A stretch of DNA of 64,000 nucleotides, taken from positions 1 to 64,000 of the forward strand of contig JNKK01000012.1 of assembly GCA_000702845.1 (NCBI GenBank). Reading direction: 5' to 3'. Under the pieces are notes generated by a model that saw nothing but the letters and a program-made list of their open reading frames with translations, did no database searches and was not told where the DNA came from. Of the stretch, positions 57,528 through 64,000 are shown piece by piece (the stretch's first letter is position 1; each line of letters begins with the position of its first letter). Position numbers and translations under genes: made by a program. This DNA is from Lachnospiraceae bacterium FE2018 (lineage in GTDB: Bacteria > Bacillota > Clostridia > Lachnospirales > Lachnospiraceae).

Positions 57528-59243
57528 TCAGTTCTGCTGGAAATTTTTTTGATTATAAGGGCTGCCGTCGCTGTGGAAGGTGATGGTTCCGTCCGGATAT
57601 AACCAGTAGGTCTCATCCGCATCCTTTGAAAGATGTGCCCGCAGTTTCGACGGAAGACCATTTACACCGGTTTCGATTTCAAATCCGATATAAGAGTGGT
57701 CTACCTTTTTCTGGTTATCATCGTAGAGCGTCATGTTCAGTTTGCCGGCAGACATCATAAGTGTCATATCGACTGCACTGTCATCCATGCAGATCCAGGA
57801 GCCGAGATACGCGTCGATACCGGTTCCGCCTCTGAGCGGCGTCTCGGAGTTCAGGTATACACCGCCGACCGTGACTTTTTTCTCCGTTTCAAACCAGCTG
57901 GTTTCATTGACGGTAACTGTGTAGTCATTTGACCAGCGCAGCGTTGCAGCGGTACCGGCATCGGTGCCGGAGTCGACGATCAGCTGTGTGTTGTCTGTTT
58001 TTGCCTGATAGGTCTCGCTGAATTCTTTGTTTTTGGAATCCTTTGTGTGGAAGGTTATCTCATAACCGTCTCCGGTTTTGGCTTTCGCGATTTCCATCCA
58101 GTTTTCATGGGCTTTTTCTGTGTAGATACCGATGATCCGCTCTTCAATTGGAAGATCATCGGCTGATGTGGAATAATCGTAAGAAGCCGCAGGCCCTGCC
58201 TGCGCGGCGGCAGAATCTGTTCCGCTGCTGCTGCCGGCTGCAGCAGCACCCGCTGCCTGTCCGTCTGCACCTGCATCCGTTCCTCCGCTGCCTGCCGCAG
58301 CCGCCTCTGCAGCCGCAGCTGCTCTGCGCTGTGCCCGCTGTTCCTGCGTGTGCATGATCAGGAAGACCAGACCGGTTACGGTCGCTGCCAGCAGCAGAAG
58401 GGCAAATGCAATTCCGAGCCGGGTGCGGATCCGTCTTGCCCGGCGTCTTTTTTCCAGCCGTACCTGCTTTTCCCGTTCTTTGCGCGCCGTCTCTTCTGCG
58501 TTTTCTTCCTCCGTCTGTATGACGGGGCGCTGCTGTAAATCATGCTGAATCATCTGCAGGAGATTTTCCGGCGGATTTTTTTGCGCGATCAGTTCCTCAT
58601 ACTTGTGGAACAGAAATACCATAAAAGAAACGGCATTGCGCGTCCGGAATCCGTACAGATTAACGTCATTCTGTTCCAGTACACGGACACGCGCCTTGAT
58701 TTTCCATTTGCTGTAATTCAGCCGGCTTCGGACCGTATCTTCGGAAATGCCGAGTTCACGGGCAATTTCATTGACAGTTTTCCGGCTGTAGTAGTAAAGA
58801 ACCGTACACAGACGCTGGTCGTCGGGAAGTTCCCGCATCAGATCGAGCAGCAGTGCCGCCGCGACCCGCTCCTCCATCTCAATTTCCGGAATCTCTGCCG
58901 GATATTCGTCATCAAAATCCTGCGGTTCGGTATGATCGATCGTCAGCCTGGAGAAGAGTGACTGTGACCGTTTCCGGAGCCAGAGCGTCGACCGCGTGTA
59001 AGCGGTAATGTGCATCCAGTGTTCGAGTTCTTCCGGATTTTGCAGCATGCGGAGACCCTCGATCCCGGAGACATAGGTCTCCCGCAGAAGATCGCGGGTG
59101 ACATTTCCGTCCTGGACGAGTGCGCGGATAATGCAGTACACTTTGGTGTAGGTCTGCTCATAGATCGCGGAAACCGCCTGCGGATCGTGCAACGCCGCCT
59201 GATGAATCAGTTCCTGTGTGATTTCAGTCTGTTTTTGCTGCAT
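57528..59243 (-). CDS. ECF-type sigma factor fused to a transmembrane extracellular domain
   Basis: A 571-residue protein. Residues about 25-92 form a sigma-70 region 2-like domain (AVSAIYEQTYTKVYCIIRAL, then RDLLRETYVSGIEGL). Residues about 128-190 form region 4 with a clear helix-turn-helix (LPDDQRLCTVLYYYSRKTVN, ARELGISEDTVRSRLN). A charged helical linker (Arg/Glu/Lys) leads to one membrane helix (276-298, GIAFALLLLAATVTGLVFLIM). An Ala/Gly-rich linker and a C-terminal beta-rich extracellular domain (about 355-571, IGIYTEKAHENWMEIAKA, then YLGSWICMDDSAVDMTLMM) follow. No separate anti-sigma gene is adjacent. Membrane tethering may replace it, with release by proteolysis or local transcription (inference). 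Confidence 0.85.
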   Translation of the reverse strand: MQQKQTEITQELIHQAALHDPQAVSAIYEQTYTKVYCIIRALVQDGNVTRDLLRETYVSGIEGLRMLQNPEELEHWMHITAYTRSTLWLRKRSQSLFSRLTIDHTEPQDFDDEYPAEIPEIEMEERVAAALLLDLMRELPDDQRLCTVLYYYSRKTVNEIARELGISEDTVRSRLNYSKWKIKARVRVLEQNDVNLYGFRTRNAVSFMVFLFHKYEELIAQKNPPENLLQMIQHDLQQRPVIQTEEENAEETARKEREKQVRLEKRRRARRIRTRLGIAFALLLLAATVTGLVFLIMHTQEQRAQRRAAAAAEAAAAGSGGTDAGADGQAAGAAAAGSSSGTDSAAAQAGPAASYDYSTSADDLPIEERIIGIYTEKAHENWMEIAKAKTGDGYEITFHTKDSKNKEFSETYQAKTDNTQLIVDSGTDAGTAATLRWSNDYTVTVNETSWFETEKKVTVGGVYLNSETPLRGGTGIDAYLGSWICMDDSAVDMTLMMSAGKLNMTLYDDNQKKVDHSYIGFEIETGVNGLPSKLRAHLSKDADETYWLYPDGTITFHSDGSPYNQKNFQQN

Positions 59244-59300
59244 AAGCTTTTACCCTGTTAATTAACCCCTTTTTAATGGTTTCTAACCCATATGTCCCTT

Positions 59301-59330
59301 AGTATAGTAAAGATCCCGCAAAATGTCGAA
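59301..59330 (-). promoter_or_regulatory. Promoter of the membrane sigma factor gene
   Basis: Minus strand: -35 TTCGAC (complement of 59325-59330), 18-base spacer, -10 TATACT (complement of 59301-59306). Confidence 0.5.
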
Positions 59331-59388
59331 CATTTTTTCGCTTTACAGGAAATTCCGCTGTATAAGATGTCCGCATGCGGATTTGTTT

Positions 59389-61248
59389 TTAATTCTGGAC
59401 TTCGTGGTGACACTCAAAACATCCGTATGTAATCGGCAGGAAGGTGTAGCCGTTTTCCAGCGCCCAGCGGATGGCATCTTCAATGCCGTCTTTGGTATAT
59501 TCCTTGATGTCGTGACAGAGCACAACAGAGATCGACTGCTGCTGGATTTCATCTATGATATTCTGTGAAATCTGTTCGGGGTCTGTCGTCTCATAGACAT
59601 CACCGTCATAGGCATTCCAGTCATAATAATCGTATCCCTTTTTCAGCGCCTGAACGGTCAGGCGGGTCATGAGTCCTTCATTTCCTGCGCTGACGGTATT
59701 GGAACTTCCGCCCGGGAACCGCATGATATTGGTGCGGCTGCCTGTCTGCTGTTCAATAATGTCATTCATGGCGTCGAAATCTTCCCAGAATGCGTCTTCA
59801 TCTGCATAAATCTTATCGTAGTCGTGCGTGAGTGAGTGTACGCCGACGGTGTGGCCTTCGGCTGCCTCCCGGCCGATCAGATCCAGATAATCGCCTGTAC
59901 CGGTGACAAAGAAGGTTGCCTTAACATCATATTTTGCCAGAATGTCCAGCAGTTCCGCCGTATATTCGCCCGGTCCGTCATCGAAGGTCAGGAAAATGAT
60001 TTTTTCTCCGTTGACCGCAAGGGAAGGATCATTTTTCGGAAGCGGTTTTACGGTTACAGTGCGCTCTGCTGTCGACGCATTTCCGTGCGCGTCTTCACTC
60101 TTGTATTTCAGGGTGTAAGTTCCTTCTTTATAATTATCGACTTTTCCCTCAACCTTGACTTTGGAGGTGATATCGCCGTCCAGATCATCGACAGCAGTGA
60201 ATGAATCTTTCCAGTCATCTCCGACAATGATTTCGAGCGGGACATCGTCCTTCAGTGTCAGAACCGGCGCGGTGCGGTCATCATAGACAATGGCGCGGTC
60301 TGCCGTGGCTGTATTGCCGGATGCGTCACTGACAGTGTAATAGACATGTCCGTCCTTTTCTTCACTTTTTACCTGAGGCGTCAGATCGCCGTCGTGGTTA
60401 TCGGAAGCTGTAAATCCTTCTTCCTCATAAGGATGTCCCGGCAGTGTATAGGCGTCCGGATTGGTTGTCAGCGTCAGTTCCGGCGCGACGGTATCGACGA
60501 CATGGACGATGCGCATGGCGCCGGCCTTCATATCTTCGTATTCAGCGGAATACCGGATGATGTAGGTGCCGAGATCTTCCGGAGCCTGTTCCATCGTGGT
60601 TTCAACCGGCAGATCAGCCTGATCATTTGAATGAATTACACTGCCCCTGTAAGAGGCAGCCGCGCCGGGCTCTTCATAGGCTGTTCCGTATTCCAGCACG
60701 ACCGCGGGATCTCCGTTCAGTGTGACATCCAGCGTATATACATTTTTACTGCGGAGCGACGCATAGGTGATGAGTCCGGCAAGGACAAATACACCGGCGG
60801 CGGCCGCAATCACAAATGCCGGCCGGATGCGTCTGCCTGCTGACTGCCGGATGCGTCTGCCCGTTGTCCGCGGGGGACGTTTGCTCTTTGTCTGCCGGAT
60901 GCGCCTGCCTGCCGTCTCCTGGATGTTCCCGGCAGCCGTCCGGAACATGTGCTTCAGCTGCGTAAAGATGCTGCTTCTGTTGTTTTCAGGGCCGGCAGGT
61001 TTCTGCCGGACAATGTTCTCGGTCGGAAGTTTGCCGATATCCGGATTCAGATCGCGCGGATAGACAATATCAAGTGATTTTTCATTCTGTGAGAGGGTCT
61101 TGCCGGAAGCGGCACGTTTCCTGTCACGCCGCCGTGAATAATACCGGCTGCGGGATTCTTTCAGACGTTTAAAATAATTAAGAACAGACAGAAAGACCTG
61201 CCGGACTGCGGCAAGCAGACTGCTGATTAAATGCAAGAATTGCTTCAT
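59389..61248 (-). CDS. Membrane-anchored polysaccharide deacetylase with DUF5011 Ig-like repeats
   Basis: A 619-residue protein. Cytoplasmic basic N-terminus (1-142) with repeated GRRIRQ-type motifs, one membrane helix (143-166), and a stalk of three DUF5011-type Ig-like domains (about 170-400; VDTVAPELTLTTN, GFTASDNHDGDLTPQV, SFTAVDDLDGDITSKV). A C-terminal NodB deacetylase follows: FLTFDDGPGEYTAELLDIL near residue 420, metal ligands in VGVHSLTHDYDKIY, and MRFPGGSSN. It should deacetylate peptidoglycan or a surface glycan outside the membrane. GGGGAGAA precedes the start. The basic repeats may bind the membrane surface, nucleic acid or a cytoplasmic partner. Confidence 0.9.
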   Translation of the reverse strand: MKQFLHLISSLLAAVRQVFLSVLNYFKRLKESRSRYYSRRRDRKRAASGKTLSQNEKSLDIVYPRDLNPDIGKLPTENIVRQKPAGPENNRSSIFTQLKHMFRTAAGNIQETAGRRIRQTKSKRPPRTTGRRIRQSAGRRIRPAFVIAAAAGVFVLAGLITYASLRSKNVYTLDVTLNGDPAVVLEYGTAYEEPGAAASYRGSVIHSNDQADLPVETTMEQAPEDLGTYIIRYSAEYEDMKAGAMRIVHVVDTVAPELTLTTNPDAYTLPGHPYEEEGFTASDNHDGDLTPQVKSEEKDGHVYYTVSDASGNTATADRAIVYDDRTAPVLTLKDDVPLEIIVGDDWKDSFTAVDDLDGDITSKVKVEGKVDNYKEGTYTLKYKSEDAHGNASTAERTVTVKPLPKNDPSLAVNGEKIIFLTFDDGPGEYTAELLDILAKYDVKATFFVTGTGDYLDLIGREAAEGHTVGVHSLTHDYDKIYADEDAFWEDFDAMNDIIEQQTGSRTNIMRFPGGSSNTVSAGNEGLMTRLTVQALKKGYDYYDWNAYDGDVYETTDPEQISQNIIDEIQQQSISVVLCHDIKEYTKDGIEDAIRWALENGYTFLPITYGCFECHHEVQN

Positions 61249-61270
61249 ATTATTTATTCTCCCCGCAAAG

Positions 61271-61322
61271 AGTATAGCACCGTCTCATTCCGGTTGACAA
61301 GGTCGATCACTGCAATTAAAAT
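61271..61322. promoter_or_regulatory. Divergent overlapping promoters
   Basis: Plus strand: TTGACA (61294-61299), 17-base spacer, TAAAAT (61317-61322) for the MATE pseudogene. Minus strand: TTGTCA (complement of 61295-61300), 18-base spacer, TATACT (complement of 61271-61276) preceded by TGC, for the deacetylase. The two -35 boxes share the same bases, so the promoters should compete. Confidence 0.65.
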
Positions 61323-61365
61323 TTACAACGATCTGATGATAATTTTGTGAAGACGGAGCAATAAA

Positions 61366-62485
61366 ATGCAGCACGGGAAGAAGATTATCAATTTTACAGA
61401 AGGCAGAATCGTAGGACCGCTTCTGCGGTTTGCACTTCCTGTCATGTTTGCGCTGTTTCTGCAGTCCATGTATGGTGCTGTTTGCAGCACCCTTTTCCGG
61501 CGCGCTGCATGCGCCGGAGGAAGCATTTGACCAGACAGCTGCATACGTCAGAATCTGCGGCGCGGGATGTATTGTCATTACTGCTTATAACCTGATCGGC
61601 AGTATTTTCCGCGGGATGGGAGATTCAATCACACCGCTTGTCGCGGTTCTGATTGCCTGCGTGGTCAATATTGCCGGAGATCTTTTTCTGGTTGCCGGCC
61701 TTCATATGGGATCAGCCGGCGCGGCAATTGCAACGGTTGCCGCACAGGCAGTGAGTGTCATTTTATCACTGCTGATTATCAGCAGAAAACAGCTTCCATT
61801 TAAATTTTCACGCAGGAATATCCGGCTGAACCGGAAAATAATCAGTCGTATTTTCCGATTGGGCGCACCGGTTGCGCTGCAGGATACACTGGTCGGATTT
61901 TCCTTCCTGTTTATCCTGGCTGTCATCAACTCAATCGGTCTGATTGCTTCGGCAGGCGTCGGGGTAGCGGAAAAAGTCTGCGCATTTGTCATGCTGGTTC
62001 CTTCTGCCTTTATGCAGTCAATGTCTGCTTTTGTCGCGCAGAACGTGGGAGCGGAAAAATACAGACGCGCGCGGCAGTCACTCAGGTATGGAATTCAGGT
62101 CTCATTTATATTCGGGGTGCTGATGTTCTATCTGGTGTTCTTCCACGGTATGACACTCGGCGGGATTTTCTCGAAGGACAGGGAAGTAGTGAGCGCGGGT
62201 GTTGAATACCTGAAAGCCTATGGAATTGACTGTCTGCTGACGGCGTTTCTGTTCTGTTTCATCGGATTCTTCAATGGATTCGGTCTGACGCGGTTTGTCA
62301 TGGTGCAGGGCCTGATTGGTGCTTTTCTGATCCGTGTACCCGGTTCATTTTTGATGTCGAAGGTGCAGCCGGTCAGCCTGTTCCGTATCGGTCTTGCAAT
62401 TCCGGCTTCGACGGTGGTGCAGATTGTACTGTGTTTTGTCTGTATGCACTGGCTGAAAAAACAATATAATTTCCGAAAGGAATAA
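61366..62485 (+). pseudogene. MATE-family exporter with internal deletion and frameshift
   Basis: The intact 5' start is ATG 61366, with GGAG about 8 bases upstream and a strong promoter, giving MQHGKKIINFTEGRIVGPLL, a typical MATE N-terminus running to SMYGAV. It should continue with a second membrane pair, but the sequence jumps to VLFAAPFSGALHAPEEAFDQ in another frame. The first frame ends at 61528-61530 after 54 codons. The second frame continues intact to 62485 with MATE helices (GSIFRGMGDSITPLVAVLIA, GAPVALQDTLVGFSF, FFNGFGLTRFVMVQG). About 80 codons are missing. The downstream part may still be translated from an internal start, but a functional exporter is unlikely. Confidence 0.8.
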
Positions 62486-62496
62486 AACCGGTGAAG

Positions 62497-62525
62497 TTGT
62501 AATGCGCCCCCTCTGGTGTTAAAAT
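62497..62525 (+). promoter_or_regulatory. Promoter of the hybrid histidine kinase gene
   Basis: -35 TTGTAA (62497-62502), 17-base spacer, -10 TAAAAT (62520-62525), about 35 bases before the start codon. Confidence 0.6.
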
Positions 62526-62558
62526 TAGGAATAGGATAAACCCCGGAGGAGGAGCAGG

Positions 62559-64000
62559 ATGTATCCGTTAATTTATGCCATGATTTTCGTGGGCGCCGCG
62601 CTCATGATTTACAATATCATACAGTACGTTCAGTTCATGAAAAAGATGAAATGGCTGCAGCATTCATCCAGAGACAGAATTGTGCTTTATTTTCCGCTGA
62701 TTCTTCTGATTCTGTTTTTCGCGGGATACCTGTTTGTTGGCATTCTCGGAGAGCCGGATCTGGTAATCGGCGGAATCTTATTTGGAGGCAGTCTGTTTGT
62801 CCTGATCATTATGCGTCTGCTGCATTTTATCATGGAGCGTATTAACCGGGATACCCGGCTGAAGGAGGCGCTGGATGCGGCACAGCGCGCAAATCATGCC
62901 AAAACAATCTTTCTGTCAAATATGTCACATGACATCCGGACTCCGATGAACGCAATCATCGGCTATACACAGCTCGCGAGACGGGAAGGTGTCAGCGCGG
63001 ATGAGATGCGGACATTTCTGGGCAAGATCGACGACTCGAGTCAGTACATGCTGGCACTGATCAATGATGTACTGGAAATGAGCCGGATCGAGAGCGGAAA
63101 AATGGAACTGGAGTACAATGAAGTAGATCTTTGCTGCGTTATGCGGAATATCCGGGATATGTTCACGGAACAGATGGCAGGGAAGCATATTACTTTTACA
63201 GTTGCTTATGAACAGCCGGAGGACAGGTATGTCATTTGTGATGTGCACCGCCTGAACCGCATCCTGATGAACCTTTTGAGCAACGCATATAAATTCACAC
63301 CGGAAGGCGGCGAGGTATCAGTTTCGTTAGCACAGACCGGACGGACAGAACTGCCGGTACAGACCGGGAAGGGGATCCCTGAACAGGAGAACGGAAAAGA
63401 CACAGCCGGTATCTATGAACTGCATGTCAAAGATAACGGCATCGGCATGAGCCGGGAATTTGCAGAGCATATTTTTGAGGCGTTTGAGCGGGAGCGGAAT
63501 ACAACCGACAGCGGAATTCAGGGCACCGGTCTGGGCATGTCCATTACGAAGAATCTTGTTGAATTGATGGGCGGAACGATTACGCTGGAGACGGAGCCGG
63601 GAAAAGGAACAGAATTCATTGTCCGTCTGACGTTCCGGCTCGTTTCGGATCCTTCCGGCGTACGGAGCTGCTGCGACACGCAGGAAAGTGACATCCGGCA
63701 GGAATCATTTACCGGCAGACGGCTGCTGCTTGCAGAAGATAATGAAGTGAACCGGGAAATTGCCTTAATGATTCTGGAGGAGAAAGGATTTCTGCTGGAG
63801 GTTGCCGAAAACGGCCAGATCGCAGTCGATCTGATCAGCAGCGCAGAACCAGGTTATTTCGATGCTGTACTGATGGATATTCAGATGCCTGTGATGAACG
63901 GATATGAGGCTGCGAAGATGATCCGCGCACTGCCGGATCCGCAGCGCGCGTCTGTTCCTATTATCGCCATGACGGCAAATGCTTTTCAGGAAGATATTCA
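62559..64000 (+). CDS. Hybrid sensor histidine kinase, partial (3' end outside window)
   Basis: At least 480 codons are open to the window edge. Starts MYPLIYAMIFVGAALMIYN with a GGAGGAGGAG site before ATG 62559. Three membrane helices lie in the first 95 residues without an obvious sensor domain. The dimerisation helix has phospho-accepting His in FLSNMSHDIRTPMNAIIGYT near 130. The ATPase domain follows with N box (RILMNLLSNAYKFTPEGG), G1 (VKDNGIGMSREF) and G2 (GTGLGMSITKNLVELMGG). A receiver domain starts LLLAEDNEVNREIAL, with phospho-acceptor Asp in VLMDIQMPVMNGYEA near 447. A C-terminal HPt may lie beyond the edge. Confidence 0.92.
   Translation, partial: MYPLIYAMIFVGAALMIYNIIQYVQFMKKMKWLQHSSRDRIVLYFPLILLILFFAGYLFVGILGEPDLVIGGILFGGSLFVLIIMRLLHFIMERINRDTRLKEALDAAQRANHAKTIFLSNMSHDIRTPMNAIIGYTQLARREGVSADEMRTFLGKIDDSSQYMLALINDVLEMSRIESGKMELEYNEVDLCCVMRNIRDMFTEQMAGKHITFTVAYEQPEDRYVICDVHRLNRILMNLLSNAYKFTPEGGEVSVSLAQTGRTELPVQTGKGIPEQENGKDTAGIYELHVKDNGIGMSREFAEHIFEAFERERNTTDSGIQGTGLGMSITKNLVELMGGTITLETEPGKGTEFIVRLTFRLVSDPSGVRSCCDTQESDIRQESFTGRRLLLAEDNEVNREIALMILEEKGFLLEVAENGQIAVDLISSAEPGYFDAVLMDIQMPVMNGYEAAKMIRALPDPQRASVPIIAMTANAFQEDI

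Noticed and set aside
59370-59381. Palindrome TCCGCATGCGGA as terminator of the deacetylase gene
   Set aside because: The T run follows on the plus strand, the wrong direction for this minus-strand gene.

Overview
The window most likely comes from an anaerobic, Gram-positive gut or rumen Clostridium relative of the Lachnospiraceae type. This is an inference. It rests on the single-chain pyruvate:ferredoxin oxidoreductase, a PerR/reverse-rubrerythrin oxidative-stress pair, a clostripain-family protease, DUF1002 and DUF6273 secreted proteins, lipoproteins and sortase without any outer-membrane genes, AGGAGG ribosome binding sites and moderate GC content. No rRNA, tRNA or CRISPR array was seen.

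Layout. 1-342: end of an IS3/IS150-type insertion sequence, cut by the window edge. 464-5664: catabolic operon with a TRAP-type binding lipoprotein, a GltS/ESS-family symporter (instead of DctQM), a split transketolase and an SDR dehydrogenase. 5968-7020: lactonase. 7556-11098: pyruvate:ferredoxin oxidoreductase with structured flanks. 11348-13351: small unknown protein, HD hydrolase, and a winged-helix plus PD-(D/E)XK protein.

13652-30856 is the most striking block. It starts with a SARP/BTAD-type regulator carrying a degenerate GGDEF domain that keeps an RxxD site. A surface-fibre operon follows: class C sortase, pilin-like Ig protein, three SipW-type secreted proteins, a MucBP protein and a SipW-like signal peptidase. 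Next comes a transglutaminase lipoprotein leading a minimal type IV pilus-like set (PilC, four small membrane proteins, PilT, no PilB). It ends with a membrane diguanylate cyclase, a REC-GGDEF-EAL protein and an HPt protein. I read the block as one c-di-GMP-linked surface-appendage locus.

30878-34312: two divergent Gfo/Idh/MocA dehydrogenases with an AraR-like (GntR-LacI) regulator. 34503-37109: clostripain-family protein. 37267-40769: homoserine dehydrogenase, an ApgM-like protein that may be the homoserine kinase, and a DEDDh exonuclease. 40996-51428: isoleucyl-tRNA synthetase, glycogen phosphorylase, a giant TPR/coiled-coil/AAA protein and RsmA. 51614-53771: DUF1002 protein, PerR and reverse rubrerythrin. 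54044-57453: AT-rich mosaic accessory patch (DUF5659, DUF6273/Big_2, a probably truncated transglutaminase, a chimeric acetyltransferase). 57528-61248 (minus strand): ECF sigma factor fused to a transmembrane extracellular domain, and a DUF5011-NodB deacetylase. 61366-62485: MATE exporter broken by an internal deletion. 62559-64000: start of a hybrid sensor kinase.

Functional calls rest on motifs read by eye. Start codons were chosen from visible ribosome binding sites and often differ from the longest open frame. Promoters and hairpins were found by inspection, not by computation.
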